Positions 1 through 5,616 of a stretch of 16,767 nucleotides of DNA are shown in pieces. Source of the DNA: an uncultured Oscillibacter sp. (GTDB lineage: Bacteria; Bacillota; Clostridia; Oscillospirales; Oscillospiraceae). The translations under genes and the position numbers were made by a program. The stretch's first letter is position 1. Each line of letters begins with the position of its first letter. The stretch is taken from assembly GCA_900551885.1 (NCBI GenBank), contig URXS01000036.1:1-16767 (forward strand), written 5' to 3'. The notes beneath the pieces are model-generated. The model did not search any database, was not told the origin of the DNA, and worked only from the letters and a program-made list of their open reading frames with translations.

Positions 1-1178
1 GCGGCCCCGGCACCGGCAAGACCACGGCGGTGCGGGGCATTGTGGCGCTGTTGGAGAAGATGGGACTGGACATTCTGTTGGCGGCTCCCACGGGCCGGGC
101 CGCCAAGCGCATGAGCGAGCTGACCGGCCGGGAGGCCCAGACCATCCACCGGATGCTGGGTATGAGCTGGAGTGAGAGCACCGGGGAGGTGACCTTTACC
201 AAATCGGAGAAGGAGCCTCTGGAGGCTGATGCGGTTATCCTGGACGAGATGAGTATGGTGGATTTGACCCTGTTCGACGCACTGCTGCGGGCCCTGCGGC
301 CCGGCACCCGGCTGGTCCTGGTGGGAGACGCGGATCAGTTGCCCTCCGTGGGAGCGGGGAACGTGTTCTCGGACCTGATCCGCAGCGGCAAGGTGGAGAC
401 GGTGTTCCTGCGGGAGGTGTTCCGCCAGGCGTCGGAGTCCGCCATCATCCGCAATGCCCACGCGGTGAATCTGGGTCAGCCGCCCCAACTGACCAACGAC
501 CAGGGGGATTTCTTCTTCCTGTGCCGCCGGGACCCGGAGCGGGTGGTGTCCACGGTGGTGGAGCTGTGCGGCAGCCGCCTGCCGGAGAAAATGGGGATTC
601 CCGCGGACCAGATCCAGGTACTGACCCCCACCCGAAAGGGGCCCACTGGTACCATCAATCTCAACCGTTGCCTTCAGGCGGCGCTGAACCCGCCGGCAGA
701 GGACAAGCGGGAGCTGGTATGGGGCGAGCGGCTGTTCCGGGAGGGGGACCGGATCATGCAGACCCGCAACGACTACGACGTGGTGTGGGAGAAGCCCGAC
801 GGCACTGTGGGCACCGGCATGTTCAATGGAGATGTGGGGAAGATTCTGAAGATCGACCCCTCCGGCGAGTGGCTGGAGATGGATTTTGATGGCCGCAGCG
901 CCGTCTACGGCGCGGAACAGCTCAGCCAGATCGATCTGGCCTATGCCCAGACGGTCCATAAGGCCCAGGGCAGCGAGTACCGCTGCGTGGTGCTTGCCGC
1001 TATGCCGGCGGCCCAGTCCCTGATGGTGCGGGGCGTGCTGTATACCGCCCTGACCCGGGCCAAGGAGCTTTTGATCGTGGTGGGGGACGATGCCGCCATC
1101 CGGGCCATGGCGGCCAACGACCGCCGGCAGAAGCGGTACTCCGGCCTGCGGTGGCGGCTGGCTCACAGCGGGGAGTGA
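1..1178 (+). CDS. recD2: RecD2-type ATP-dependent DNA helicase, C-terminal part (5' truncated by window edge)
   Basis: Superfamily 1B 5'-3' DNA helicase acting in DNA repair and recombination without RecBC. The reading frame is open from base 3, and the first visible residues are the Walker A loop GPGTGKTT, so the true start lies outside the window. Helicase motifs follow in order: APTGRAAKRM (motif Ia), VILDEMSMVD (Walker B/motif II), LVGDADQLPSVG (motif III), LREVFRQ (motif IV), TVHKAQGSEY (motif V) and YTALTRAKELL (motif VI). About 392 residues are visible; RecD2 proteins are usually about 720-750, so the N-terminal extension that distinguishes RecD2 from RecD is not seen. RecD2 rather than the RecBCD subunit is inferred from the Firmicutes-like setting and the neighbouring comF. 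The stop is TGA at 1176-1178, and no terminator with a U-tract follows closely. Confidence 0.92.
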   Translation, partial: GPGTGKTTAVRGIVALLEKMGLDILLAAPTGRAAKRMSELTGREAQTIHRMLGMSWSESTGEVTFTKSEKEPLEADAVILDEMSMVDLTLFDALLRALRPGTRLVLVGDADQLPSVGAGNVFSDLIRSGKVETVFLREVFRQASESAIIRNAHAVNLGQPPQLTNDQGDFFFLCRRDPERVVSTVVELCGSRLPEKMGIPADQIQVLTPTRKGPTGTINLNRCLQAALNPPAEDKRELVWGERLFREGDRIMQTRNDYDVVWEKPDGTVGTGMFNGDVGKILKIDPSGEWLEMDFDGRSAVYGAEQLSQIDLAYAQTVHKAQGSEYRCVVLAAMPAAQSLMVRGVLYTALTRAKELLIVVGDDAAIRAMAANDRRQKRYSGLRWRLAHSGE

Positions 1179-1205
1179 TGGTACCGACGTCCCGGTGAAC
1201 GCCTG

Positions 1206-1277
1206 GTCAGCGCCTGACGGCTGCGCAGCCGTTGGCAGTTCTGCTGCCTTACGGATGCGGCGTACCCCTTGCGGGTA
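1206..1277. repeat. Chain of consecutive short inverted repeats
   Basis: Inverted repeats follow each other nearly without gaps. GTCAG-cgc-CTGAC lies at 1206-1218. ACGGCTGCGCAGCCGT, a perfect 16-bp palindrome, lies at 1217-1232. GGCAG-ttctg-CTGCC lies at 1234-1248, a weak TACG/CGTA pair at 1250-1264, and TACCC-cttgc-GGGTA at 1263-1277. None is followed by a T-run, so they are not classical terminators. The arrangement resembles a REP-like intergenic element or a folded RNA 3' end. Confidence 0.6.
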
Positions 1278-1440
1278 AAGCGGAAGGCGCGGAAATCGAA
1301 GCAGGTCAAATTCGACTACCACCCCCACCAATCGCCGCAGTGGTTATGCGGGAACGCAGTTCCTGGAGGAAGCGGTACGGCGCAAGGTCGACGGGGCCAT
1401 CGTCAATTGCCGCACCGATTCGCACGACCCCCGTATTTAC

Positions 1441-1469
1441 AAGAGGCCGGCCCAGCGGGCCGGCCTCTT
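1441..1469 (+). terminator. Strong GC hairpin, probable terminator after recD2 (no good U-tract)
   Basis: Perfect 13-bp stem AAGAGGCCGGCCC / GGGCCGGCCTCTT around the loop AGC. The downstream side reads GTCTTGGCGGTTTTCTTTT, so the T-rich part is about 10 bases late for a canonical intrinsic terminator. It lies 262 bp past the recD2 stop. It could also be one arm of a dispersed repeat. Confidence 0.55.
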
Positions 1470-1505
1470 GTCTTGGCGGTTTTCTTTTGCCAAGACAAAA
1501 GAAAA
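1470..1505. repeat. Bistable A/T-rich inverted repeat
   Basis: Two overlapping, mutually exclusive stems are visible. One is GTCTTGGC (1470-1477) with GCCAAGAC (1489-1496). The other is TTTTCTTTTG (1480-1489) with CAAAAGAAAA (1496-1505). Both share the CCAAGA core. Together with the GC hairpin directly before it, the unit looks like a compound intergenic repeat. Confidence 0.5.
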
Positions 1506-1574
1506 TGGGGGCGGATTCCGCGGGGACGCCGCAGCCTACCCGGCCTTCCGGGAAACCGGACGACTCCTAAAATA

Positions 1575-1590
1575 GGACCCGTTTGGGTCC
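1575..1590. promoter_or_regulatory. Palindromic box 1 upstream of the XRE gene (putative operator)
   Basis: GGACCCGTTTGGGTCC, with 6-bp arms around GTTT. It matches the reverse complement of box 2 (1629-1644) at 14 of 16 positions, with centres 54 bp apart. A pair of near-identical palindromes flanking an AT-rich stretch just before a DNA-binding protein gene is typical of an autoregulatory operator; that role is inferred. The T-rich stretch shortly after (1593-1600) leaves a weak terminator as an alternative for this copy. Confidence 0.5.
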
Positions 1591-1628
1591 CATTATTTTT
1601 GCACTTCTCCATAAAATATAGCCAAAGT

Positions 1629-1644
1629 GGACCGAAACAGGTCC
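1629..1644. promoter_or_regulatory. Palindromic box 2 upstream of the XRE gene (putative operator)
   Basis: GGACCGAAACAGGTCC, ending six bases before the GGAGG ribosome binding site of the XRE gene. Arms are GGACC/GGTCC. It is related to box 1 in inverted orientation. A protein bound here could block transcription; in the mRNA a small stem here could affect the ribosome site. Confidence 0.5.
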
Positions 1645-1660
1645 TTTTACGGAGGCTGAT

Positions 1661-1900
1661 ATGGAGGAACAAAAAATCAAGCAGGACATTGCGATTGGTG
1701 CCAATATCCGCCGTATCCGCAAAGAAAAGAAGATCAAACAGGTGGAGCTGGTACGCCTGCTACAACTGGAGGGTGTGGAGATGTCCCGGGAAACTCTGGT
1801 GAAAATCGAGCGGGGAAAGCAGCATATCCGCGCCACTCAACTGCGGGCGATTCGGGACGCCCTGGGCACCACCTACGATGAACTTTTGACCGAGAGATGA
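1661..1900 (+). CDS. Small XRE-family helix-turn-helix regulator
   Basis: A 79-residue protein made of a single Cro/C1-type helix-turn-helix domain (about residues 10-75). The central part, GVEMSRETLVKIERGKQHIRA, shows the usual XRE pattern of a recognition helix followed by an E-G-K/R turn, and the C-terminus TYDELLTER is typical of stand-alone XRE regulators. The start is ATG with GGAGG at 1651-1655, five bases upstream. The last four bases, ATGA, overlap the comF start, implying translational coupling. Two near-identical palindromes lie just upstream, suggesting autoregulation. It has no sensor domain, so any ligand is unknown. It sits between recD2 and comF as an apparent extra gene and may be a recent arrival. 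Confidence 0.88.
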   Translation: MEEQKIKQDIAIGANIRRIRKEKKIKQVELVRLLQLEGVEMSRETLVKIERGKQHIRATQLRAIRDALGTTYDELLTER

Positions 1901-2577
1901 AGCTGTTGGACGCCATTCTGGACCTCCTGTTTCCACCCAAGTGCCCCTTCTGCGGCAAGGTCCAGGAGACCCGGGGCATCTGCCCGAGCTGTGAAAAAGC
2001 CCTGCCCTGGACCGAAGGGGACCAGGGCCTGCGGAGCCTGCCCGGCGGGACTGTCTGTGCCGCGCCGCTGTGGTATGAGGACCTGACCAGAGACGGGCTG
2101 CTGCGCTTCAAATTCCAGAGTGCCTCCGCCGCGGCGGAGCCTTTGGGAGAGCTGATCGCCCAATGCGCCGCGGAACACTTCTCCGGTGAATTCGACGTGG
2201 TCACCTGGGTGCCGGTCAGCCGCCGCCGGCTGCGGAAACGGGGCTACGACCAGGCGGAGCTGCTGGCCAGAGCCGCCTGCCGGGTCTGGAGCGTGAAGCC
2301 GGAGCGGTTGCTGCGTAAGGTTCAGGACAACCCTGCCCAGTCGGGGCTGACGGAGGCCGCCGCCCGCCGGGCCAACGTGCTGGGAGTCTATGAGCCTATG
2401 GATGTGGGCAGAATCCAGGGCAGACGGGTACTGCTGGTGGATGATATCTGCACCACCGGTTCCACGCTGGCCGAGTGCGCCCGGACTCTGCGGGACGCCG
2501 GGGCCGCCGAAGTGGTCTGCGCCGCTGTGGCGCTGACGCGGGAAAAGGAAAAAGTTCATAAAGATGGAAAAGAATAG
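1897..2577 (+). CDS. comF: ComF family protein (phosphoribosyltransferase fold)
   Basis: A 226-residue ComF-type protein. An N-terminal zinc finger carries the pairs C16-x2-C19 and C29-x2-C32. A conserved RLRKRGYDQAELLA segment lies at about 111-124. The type I phosphoribosyltransferase PRPP loop VLLVDDICTTGST is at 178-190. ComF proteins are linked to uptake of transforming DNA, where they help handle single-stranded DNA; the actual reaction of the transferase domain is not settled. Length is normal for the family. The start ATG lies inside the stop of the XRE gene (ATGA), so the two are probably co-translated, and the ribosome site would be inside the XRE coding sequence. No terminator separates it from the mreB promoter directly behind it. 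Confidence 0.9.
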   Translation: MKLLDAILDLLFPPKCPFCGKVQETRGICPSCEKALPWTEGDQGLRSLPGGTVCAAPLWYEDLTRDGLLRFKFQSASAAAEPLGELIAQCAAEHFSGEFDVVTWVPVSRRRLRKRGYDQAELLARAACRVWSVKPERLLRKVQDNPAQSGLTEAAARRANVLGVYEPMDVGRIQGRRVLLVDDICTTGSTLAECARTLRDAGAAEVVCAAVALTREKEKVHKDGKE

Positions 2578-2579
2578 GG

Positions 2580-2608
2580 TTGCAATCGGCGAAAACTGTC
2601 AGTATAAT
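2580..2608 (+). promoter_or_regulatory. Sigma-A promoter of mreB
   Basis: TTGCAA (2580-2585), 17-bp spacer, perfect TATAAT (2603-2608). It begins three bases after the comF stop and leaves a leader of about 65 bases with a small CGGG-AAAA-CCCG hairpin at 2629-2640. Confidence 0.8.
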
Positions 2609-2679
2609 GTACCTTGTATGATTGCGTTCGGGAAAACCCGTTCATAATACCTGTGAGAAAGATCAAATGAGGTGGAAGT

Positions 2680-3705
2680 ATGTCCATGACGAAGGATATC
2701 GGTATCGATCTGGGTACCGCGTCGGTACTTGTATATGTAAAGGGCAAGGGCATCGTGCTGAACGAGCCCTCCGTGGTGGCGATGGACAAGACCACGGGCA
2801 AGCTGCTGAAGGTGGGGACCGAGGCCCAGGCTATGCTGGGCCGTACCCCCGGCAACATCATTGCCATCCGTCCCCTGCGGGAAGGCGTCATCTCCGACTA
2901 CGACATGACGGAGCGGATGTTGCGGGAGTTCATCCATAAGGTGGCAGGTGTGTCTTTCTTCAAGCCCCGGGTCATCATCTGCGTTCCCTCCGGTATCACG
3001 GAGGTTGAGGAACGTGCCGTCATCGATGCGGGTATCCAGGCCGGTGCCCGGAAGGTGTACCTGATCGAAGAGCCCGTGGCCGCTGCCATCGGCGCCGGTA
3101 TCGACATTACCCAGCCCGACGGCCACATGGTGGTGGACATCGGCGGCGGCACTGCTGATATCGCTGTGATTTCCCTCAGCGGTGTGGTGGAGAGCGCTTC
3201 CATCAAGATCGCCGGCGACCAGCTCAACGAGTCTGTGGTAAAGTATATGCGCCGCAAGCACAACTTGCTGGTGGGCGAGCGCACCGCCGAGGAGATGAAA
3301 AAGCAGATCGGCTGTGTCTTCCCCAAGGAGGAAGAGGAGACCATGGATGTAAAGGGCCGTTGCCTGCTGACGGGCCTGCCCAAGGTGGTCACCGTCTCCT
3401 CCACGGAGATGATGGACGCCTTCGAGGAGCCGGTGGAGCGGATCATGGAGGCCATCCACTCCGTGCTGGAGCGGACGCCCCCGGAGCTGGTGGCGGATAT
3501 CTCCACCAACGGCATCGTCATGACCGGCGGCGGCAGTCTGGTGGCTGGCTTCGACAAGCTGGTCACTGCCCGGACCGGCATCCATACCGTCATTGCCGAG
3601 GACGCCATCTCCTGTGTGGCTCTGGGTACTGGCAAGAGCCTGGATTCCCTGAATTCCATGCAGGATGGCACCATGAACCTCAGCCGCCGCAAGCAGATGA
3701 ACTGA
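2680..3705 (+). CDS. mreB: Rod shape-determining protein, MreB/Mbl family
   Basis: Actin-like ATPase of 341 residues that forms membrane-bound filaments guiding cell-wall synthesis along the cell length. The phosphate-1 loop IDLGTASVLVY is near residues 9-19, the EEPVAAAIGAG segment near 130-140, the phosphate-2 loop VVDIGGGTADIAV at 151-163, and the adenosine motif IVMTGGGSLVAG at 279-290. The N-terminal KGKGIVLNEPSVVAMDK looks closer to Mbl than to MreB of Bacillus, so the paralogue name is uncertain. The start is ATG at 2680 with AGGTGG at 2670-2675; a second ATG two codons later is possible. No mreC or mreD follows, so this is a stand-alone copy. It ends before a clear terminator. Confidence 0.95.
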   Translation: MSMTKDIGIDLGTASVLVYVKGKGIVLNEPSVVAMDKTTGKLLKVGTEAQAMLGRTPGNIIAIRPLREGVISDYDMTERMLREFIHKVAGVSFFKPRVIICVPSGITEVEERAVIDAGIQAGARKVYLIEEPVAAAIGAGIDITQPDGHMVVDIGGGTADIAVISLSGVVESASIKIAGDQLNESVVKYMRRKHNLLVGERTAEEMKKQIGCVFPKEEEETMDVKGRCLLTGLPKVVTVSSTEMMDAFEEPVERIMEAIHSVLERTPPELVADISTNGIVMTGGGSLVAGFDKLVTARTGIHTVIAEDAISCVALGTGKSLDSLNSMQDGTMNLSRRKQMN

Positions 3706-3717
3706 AATGCACAGAAG

Positions 3718-3747
3718 AAAAGGCCGCCCGGATGGGCGGCCTTTTTT
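3718..3747 (+). terminator. Intrinsic terminator of mreB, probably bidirectional
   Basis: 12-bp stem AAAAGGCCGCCC / GGGCGGCCTTTT with the loop GGAT, followed by more T. The A-run on the left gives U's on the other strand, so it may also stop the convergent acetyltransferase transcript. The stem is identical in all 12 bp to the terminator at 8701-8730. Confidence 0.88.
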
Positions 3748-3878
3748 CAGGTGAGAGTGGGTTGACCGGTGGCAGGGCAGAAGGGATGGACTGCCGTGTC
3801 AGTCCCGTGCATTGCCCGTAAGAGTGGGCGCGAAGCAGCCAATGCCGCGCCGCTTTGTCTGCCGGGAATGGAGATCCC

Positions 3879-4493
3879 TTAGCTTTCCCGCTCTGCCTCG
3901 TAGGCGATCCGCCGGGCCTCCCAGATCTCCCGGTCGGCGTCGGTGATCGCCCGCAGCACCCGGCAGGGATTCCCGGCGGCAATGACGCCGGACGGCAGGT
4001 CCTTCGTCACTACGGATCCGGCGGCCACGATGGTGCCCCTCCCGATGGTGACGCCGGGCAGCACCGTCACGTTGCCGCCGATCCAGACGTCGTCCTCGAC
4101 GGTGATGGGGGCGGCGAATTCCAGCCCTGTATTCCGCACGGAGGAGGCGATGGGATGCCCGGCGGTATAAAAGCACACCCGGGGCGCCACCAGCACGTTG
4201 TTTCCGATGGTGATGGGGGCGGCGTCCAGAAAGACGCAGTCATAGTTTGCGTAGAAGGTGTCGCCCACGGTGATGTTGCAGCCGTAGTCGCAGCGAAGCG
4301 TGGGCTCGATCCAGCAGTCCTTTCCCACCGACCCCAGGAGCCGATGCAGGATCTCATCCCGCAGCTCGTCCTCCTCCGGTAGGGCGTCGTTATACTGCCG
4401 GCACAGCACTCTGGCCCGCTGGCGGGCCTCCAGCAGGGCGGCGTCCCCGGGGAAGTAGATCTTCCCAGCCACCATCCGCTCCCATTCCGTCAT
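3879..4493 (-). CDS. Sugar O-acetyltransferase (maltose/galactoside acetyltransferase type)
   Basis: A 204-residue acetyl-CoA-dependent acetyltransferase with a left-handed beta-helix. The N-terminal Mac-type segment (MTEWERMVAGKIYFPGD) is followed by hexapeptide repeats (ITVGDTF, ITIGNNV, VWIGGNVTVLPGVTIG, TIVAAGSVVTKD) from about residue 74 to 165. AGHP around H113 carries the likely catalytic histidine, and the usual IAAGNPCRVLR closes the helix. The family acetylates sugars such as maltose or galactosides at the 6-hydroxyl; the true substrate cannot be read. The start is ATG at 4493 with GGAGGGA five bases upstream; the frame stays open far upstream, antisense to degV, but has no support there. 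It is a single gene divergent from degV. Confidence 0.92.
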   Translation of the reverse strand: MTEWERMVAGKIYFPGDAALLEARQRARVLCRQYNDALPEEDELRDEILHRLLGSVGKDCWIEPTLRCDYGCNITVGDTFYANYDCVFLDAAPITIGNNVLVAPRVCFYTAGHPIASSVRNTGLEFAAPITVEDDVWIGGNVTVLPGVTIGRGTIVAAGSVVTKDLPSGVIAAGNPCRVLRAITDADREIWEARRIAYEAERES

Positions 4494-4530
4494 AAAAATC
4501 CCTCCAGCTCTATGTAAAATACGTAAGGAC

Positions 4531-4559
4531 AGTAAAGCAGAAAACGCCGCTGGTGTCAA
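4531..4559 (-). promoter_or_regulatory. Promoter of the sugar O-acetyltransferase
   Basis: On the minus strand: perfect TTGACA (4559-4554), 17-bp spacer, TTTACT (4536-4531), about 40 bp before the start codon. Confidence 0.65.
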
Positions 4560-4569
4560 CGGAAAGTCC

Positions 4570-4597
4570 TTGCAATTTCCGGGGAATTTGATATAGT
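4570..4597 (+). promoter_or_regulatory. Promoter of the DegV gene
   Basis: TTGCAA (4570-4575), 16-bp spacer, TATAGT (4592-4597). Its -35 box lies only 10 bp from the -35 of the divergent acetyltransferase promoter, so the two promoters are back to back. Confidence 0.6.
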
Positions 4598-4619
4598 GAA
4601 ACTGAGCACCGAAAAGTGA

Positions 4620-4639
4620 CCGGCGGGCTGTTCCGCCGG
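4620..4639 (+). promoter_or_regulatory. Hairpin directly before the degV ribosome binding site
   Basis: CCGGCGG-gctgtt-CCGCCGG, a perfect 7-bp GC stem ending three bases before AAGGAGG (4642-4648). It would lie in the short 5' leader and could stabilise the mRNA or influence ribosome access; its function is unknown. Confidence 0.5.
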
Positions 4640-4652
4640 GGAAGGAGGACTT

Positions 4653-5501
4653 ATGGCCGTCCAGATCATTACGGATTCCACCAGCGATCTCACCAATGAG
4701 GAACTGCGGGAACTGAACGTCCACGTCATCCGCATGCGGGTGATTTTTGAGGACGGTATCTTTACCGATGGTGTGGACCTGGACAAGGAGCAGTTCTACG
4801 CCAAGCAGGCGGCATCGTCCATACTGCCCAAGACCACCCAGGTGAACCCGCAGGAATACTGTGAGGCCTTTGCACCCCTGCTGGAGAGTGGGGATGAGGT
4901 GGTGGCTATCCTGCTGTCCTCCAGGCTGTCCGGTTGCTATCAGTCTGCCTGCATTGCCAAGGAGATGCTGGAGGAGGGCAGCGACCGGCTGTACCTGGTC
5001 GATTCCCTGAACGCCACCATCGGCGAGGGTCTGCTGGTGCGGGAGGCGGTGCGGATGCGGGACGCAGGCAAGTCCGCTGCGGAGATCTCCGCCGAACTGG
5101 AGAGATTGCGGCGCCATGTGCGGTTTTTGGCCTTTATCGGCACGATGAAATATCTGAAGATGGGGGGCCGGATCTCCGCTTCCGCCGCCGCTCTGGGCGG
5201 GATGCTGCACATCTCCCCGGTGGTGGCCCTGGTGGACGGCGAGGTCAAGGCCGTGGGCAAGGTGCGGGGCAGCCAGAAAATCTTCAGCTACACCCTGGAT
5301 TTTACCCAGCACTATCCGGTGGACAGCCGGCACTGTGTGGTCTTCGGTCATTCCCGGTGCCTGGAGACCATGGAGGGATATCGGGACAAGTGCGTGCAGG
5401 CATTGGGATTGCGGGACTGGGCACAGGACGAGTTGGGCCCCGTCATTGGCACTCACGCCGGTCCCGGCTGCTATGGAATGGCCTATATCGGCCTAAAGTA
5501 A
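4653..5501 (+). CDS. DegV family protein (fatty-acid-binding, FakB-like)
   Basis: A 282-residue DegV protein. Family members bind one fatty acid and present it to the kinase FakA for phosphorylation and entry into phospholipid synthesis. The visible signatures are ITDSTSDL at residues 6-13, KTTQVNP at 60-66 (T62 in the place of the head-group contact), SSRLSG at 89-94 (S93), MKYLKMGGRIS at 165-175 and IGTHAGPG at 265-272. Length is normal. The start is ATG with AAGGAGG four bases upstream. It is monocistronic, with its own promoter and a terminator behind; no fakA is nearby, which is common for DegV paralogues. The ligand cannot be told from sequence. Confidence 0.93.
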   Translation: MAVQIITDSTSDLTNEELRELNVHVIRMRVIFEDGIFTDGVDLDKEQFYAKQAASSILPKTTQVNPQEYCEAFAPLLESGDEVVAILLSSRLSGCYQSACIAKEMLEEGSDRLYLVDSLNATIGEGLLVREAVRMRDAGKSAAEISAELERLRRHVRFLAFIGTMKYLKMGGRISASAAALGGMLHISPVVALVDGEVKAVGKVRGSQKIFSYTLDFTQHYPVDSRHCVVFGHSRCLETMEGYRDKCVQALGLRDWAQDELGPVIGTHAGPGCYGMAYIGLK

Positions 5502-5523
5502 AGTCGTTGTTGCCAAAACGACT
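5502..5523 (+). repeat. Inverted repeat directly after the degV stop codon
   Basis: AGTCGTT-gttgccaa-AACGACT, 7-bp arms beginning at the base after TAA. There is no U-tract, and a proper terminator follows about 40 bp later. Confidence 0.4.
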
Positions 5524-5563
5524 GCGTTCGCTCTGCTTTTGAAGTATACTACCATGAAGGCCG

Positions 5564-5598
5564 AAAAAACGGCACGGCCCGTGGGCCGCGCCGTTTTT
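5564..5598. terminator. Bidirectional terminator between degV and the NSS transporter
   Basis: Long stem AAAAACGGC-a-CGGCCC / GGGCCG-c-GCCGTTTTT with a two-base loop and one internal mismatch, A-run on the left and T-run on the right. It serves both convergent genes. Confidence 0.88.
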
Positions 5599-5616
5599 GT
5601 GATGTACTTGTCAGGA

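Larger units (their letters stand above)
1179..1660. other. 482-bp non-genic tract between recD2 and the XRE gene, rich in inverted repeats
   Basis: No convincing gene is seen. From left to right it holds a chain of short hairpins (1206-1277), a stretch with protein-like frame-1 content but no start codon (1279-1575), a 13-bp GC hairpin (1441-1469), a bistable A/T-rich hairpin (1470-1505) and two related 16-bp palindromes (1575-1590 and 1629-1644). It is by far the longest non-genic interval in an otherwise tight window. It may be a dispersed intergenic repeat or the scar of an insertion that also brought the XRE gene; both are inference. Confidence 0.6.

Noticed and set aside
1301..1330. tRNA-like 3' end (GGTCAAATTCGACTACC followed by CCCCCACCA)
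   Set aside because: No matching acceptor strand, no T-arm pairing and no cloverleaf upstream.
2599..3585. 328-residue minus-strand frame, His/Asp-rich
   Set aside because: Antisense shadow of mreB.
4494..5456. Long open minus-strand extension upstream of the acetyltransferase, making a 525-residue frame
   Set aside because: It is antisense to the clear degV gene and its promoter, shows no domain, and the normal start with ribosome site is at 4493.
5545..5553. TATACT box after degV followed by a short open frame from 5554
   Set aside because: No -35 box, and the frame runs straight through the strong terminator into antisense transporter sequence.
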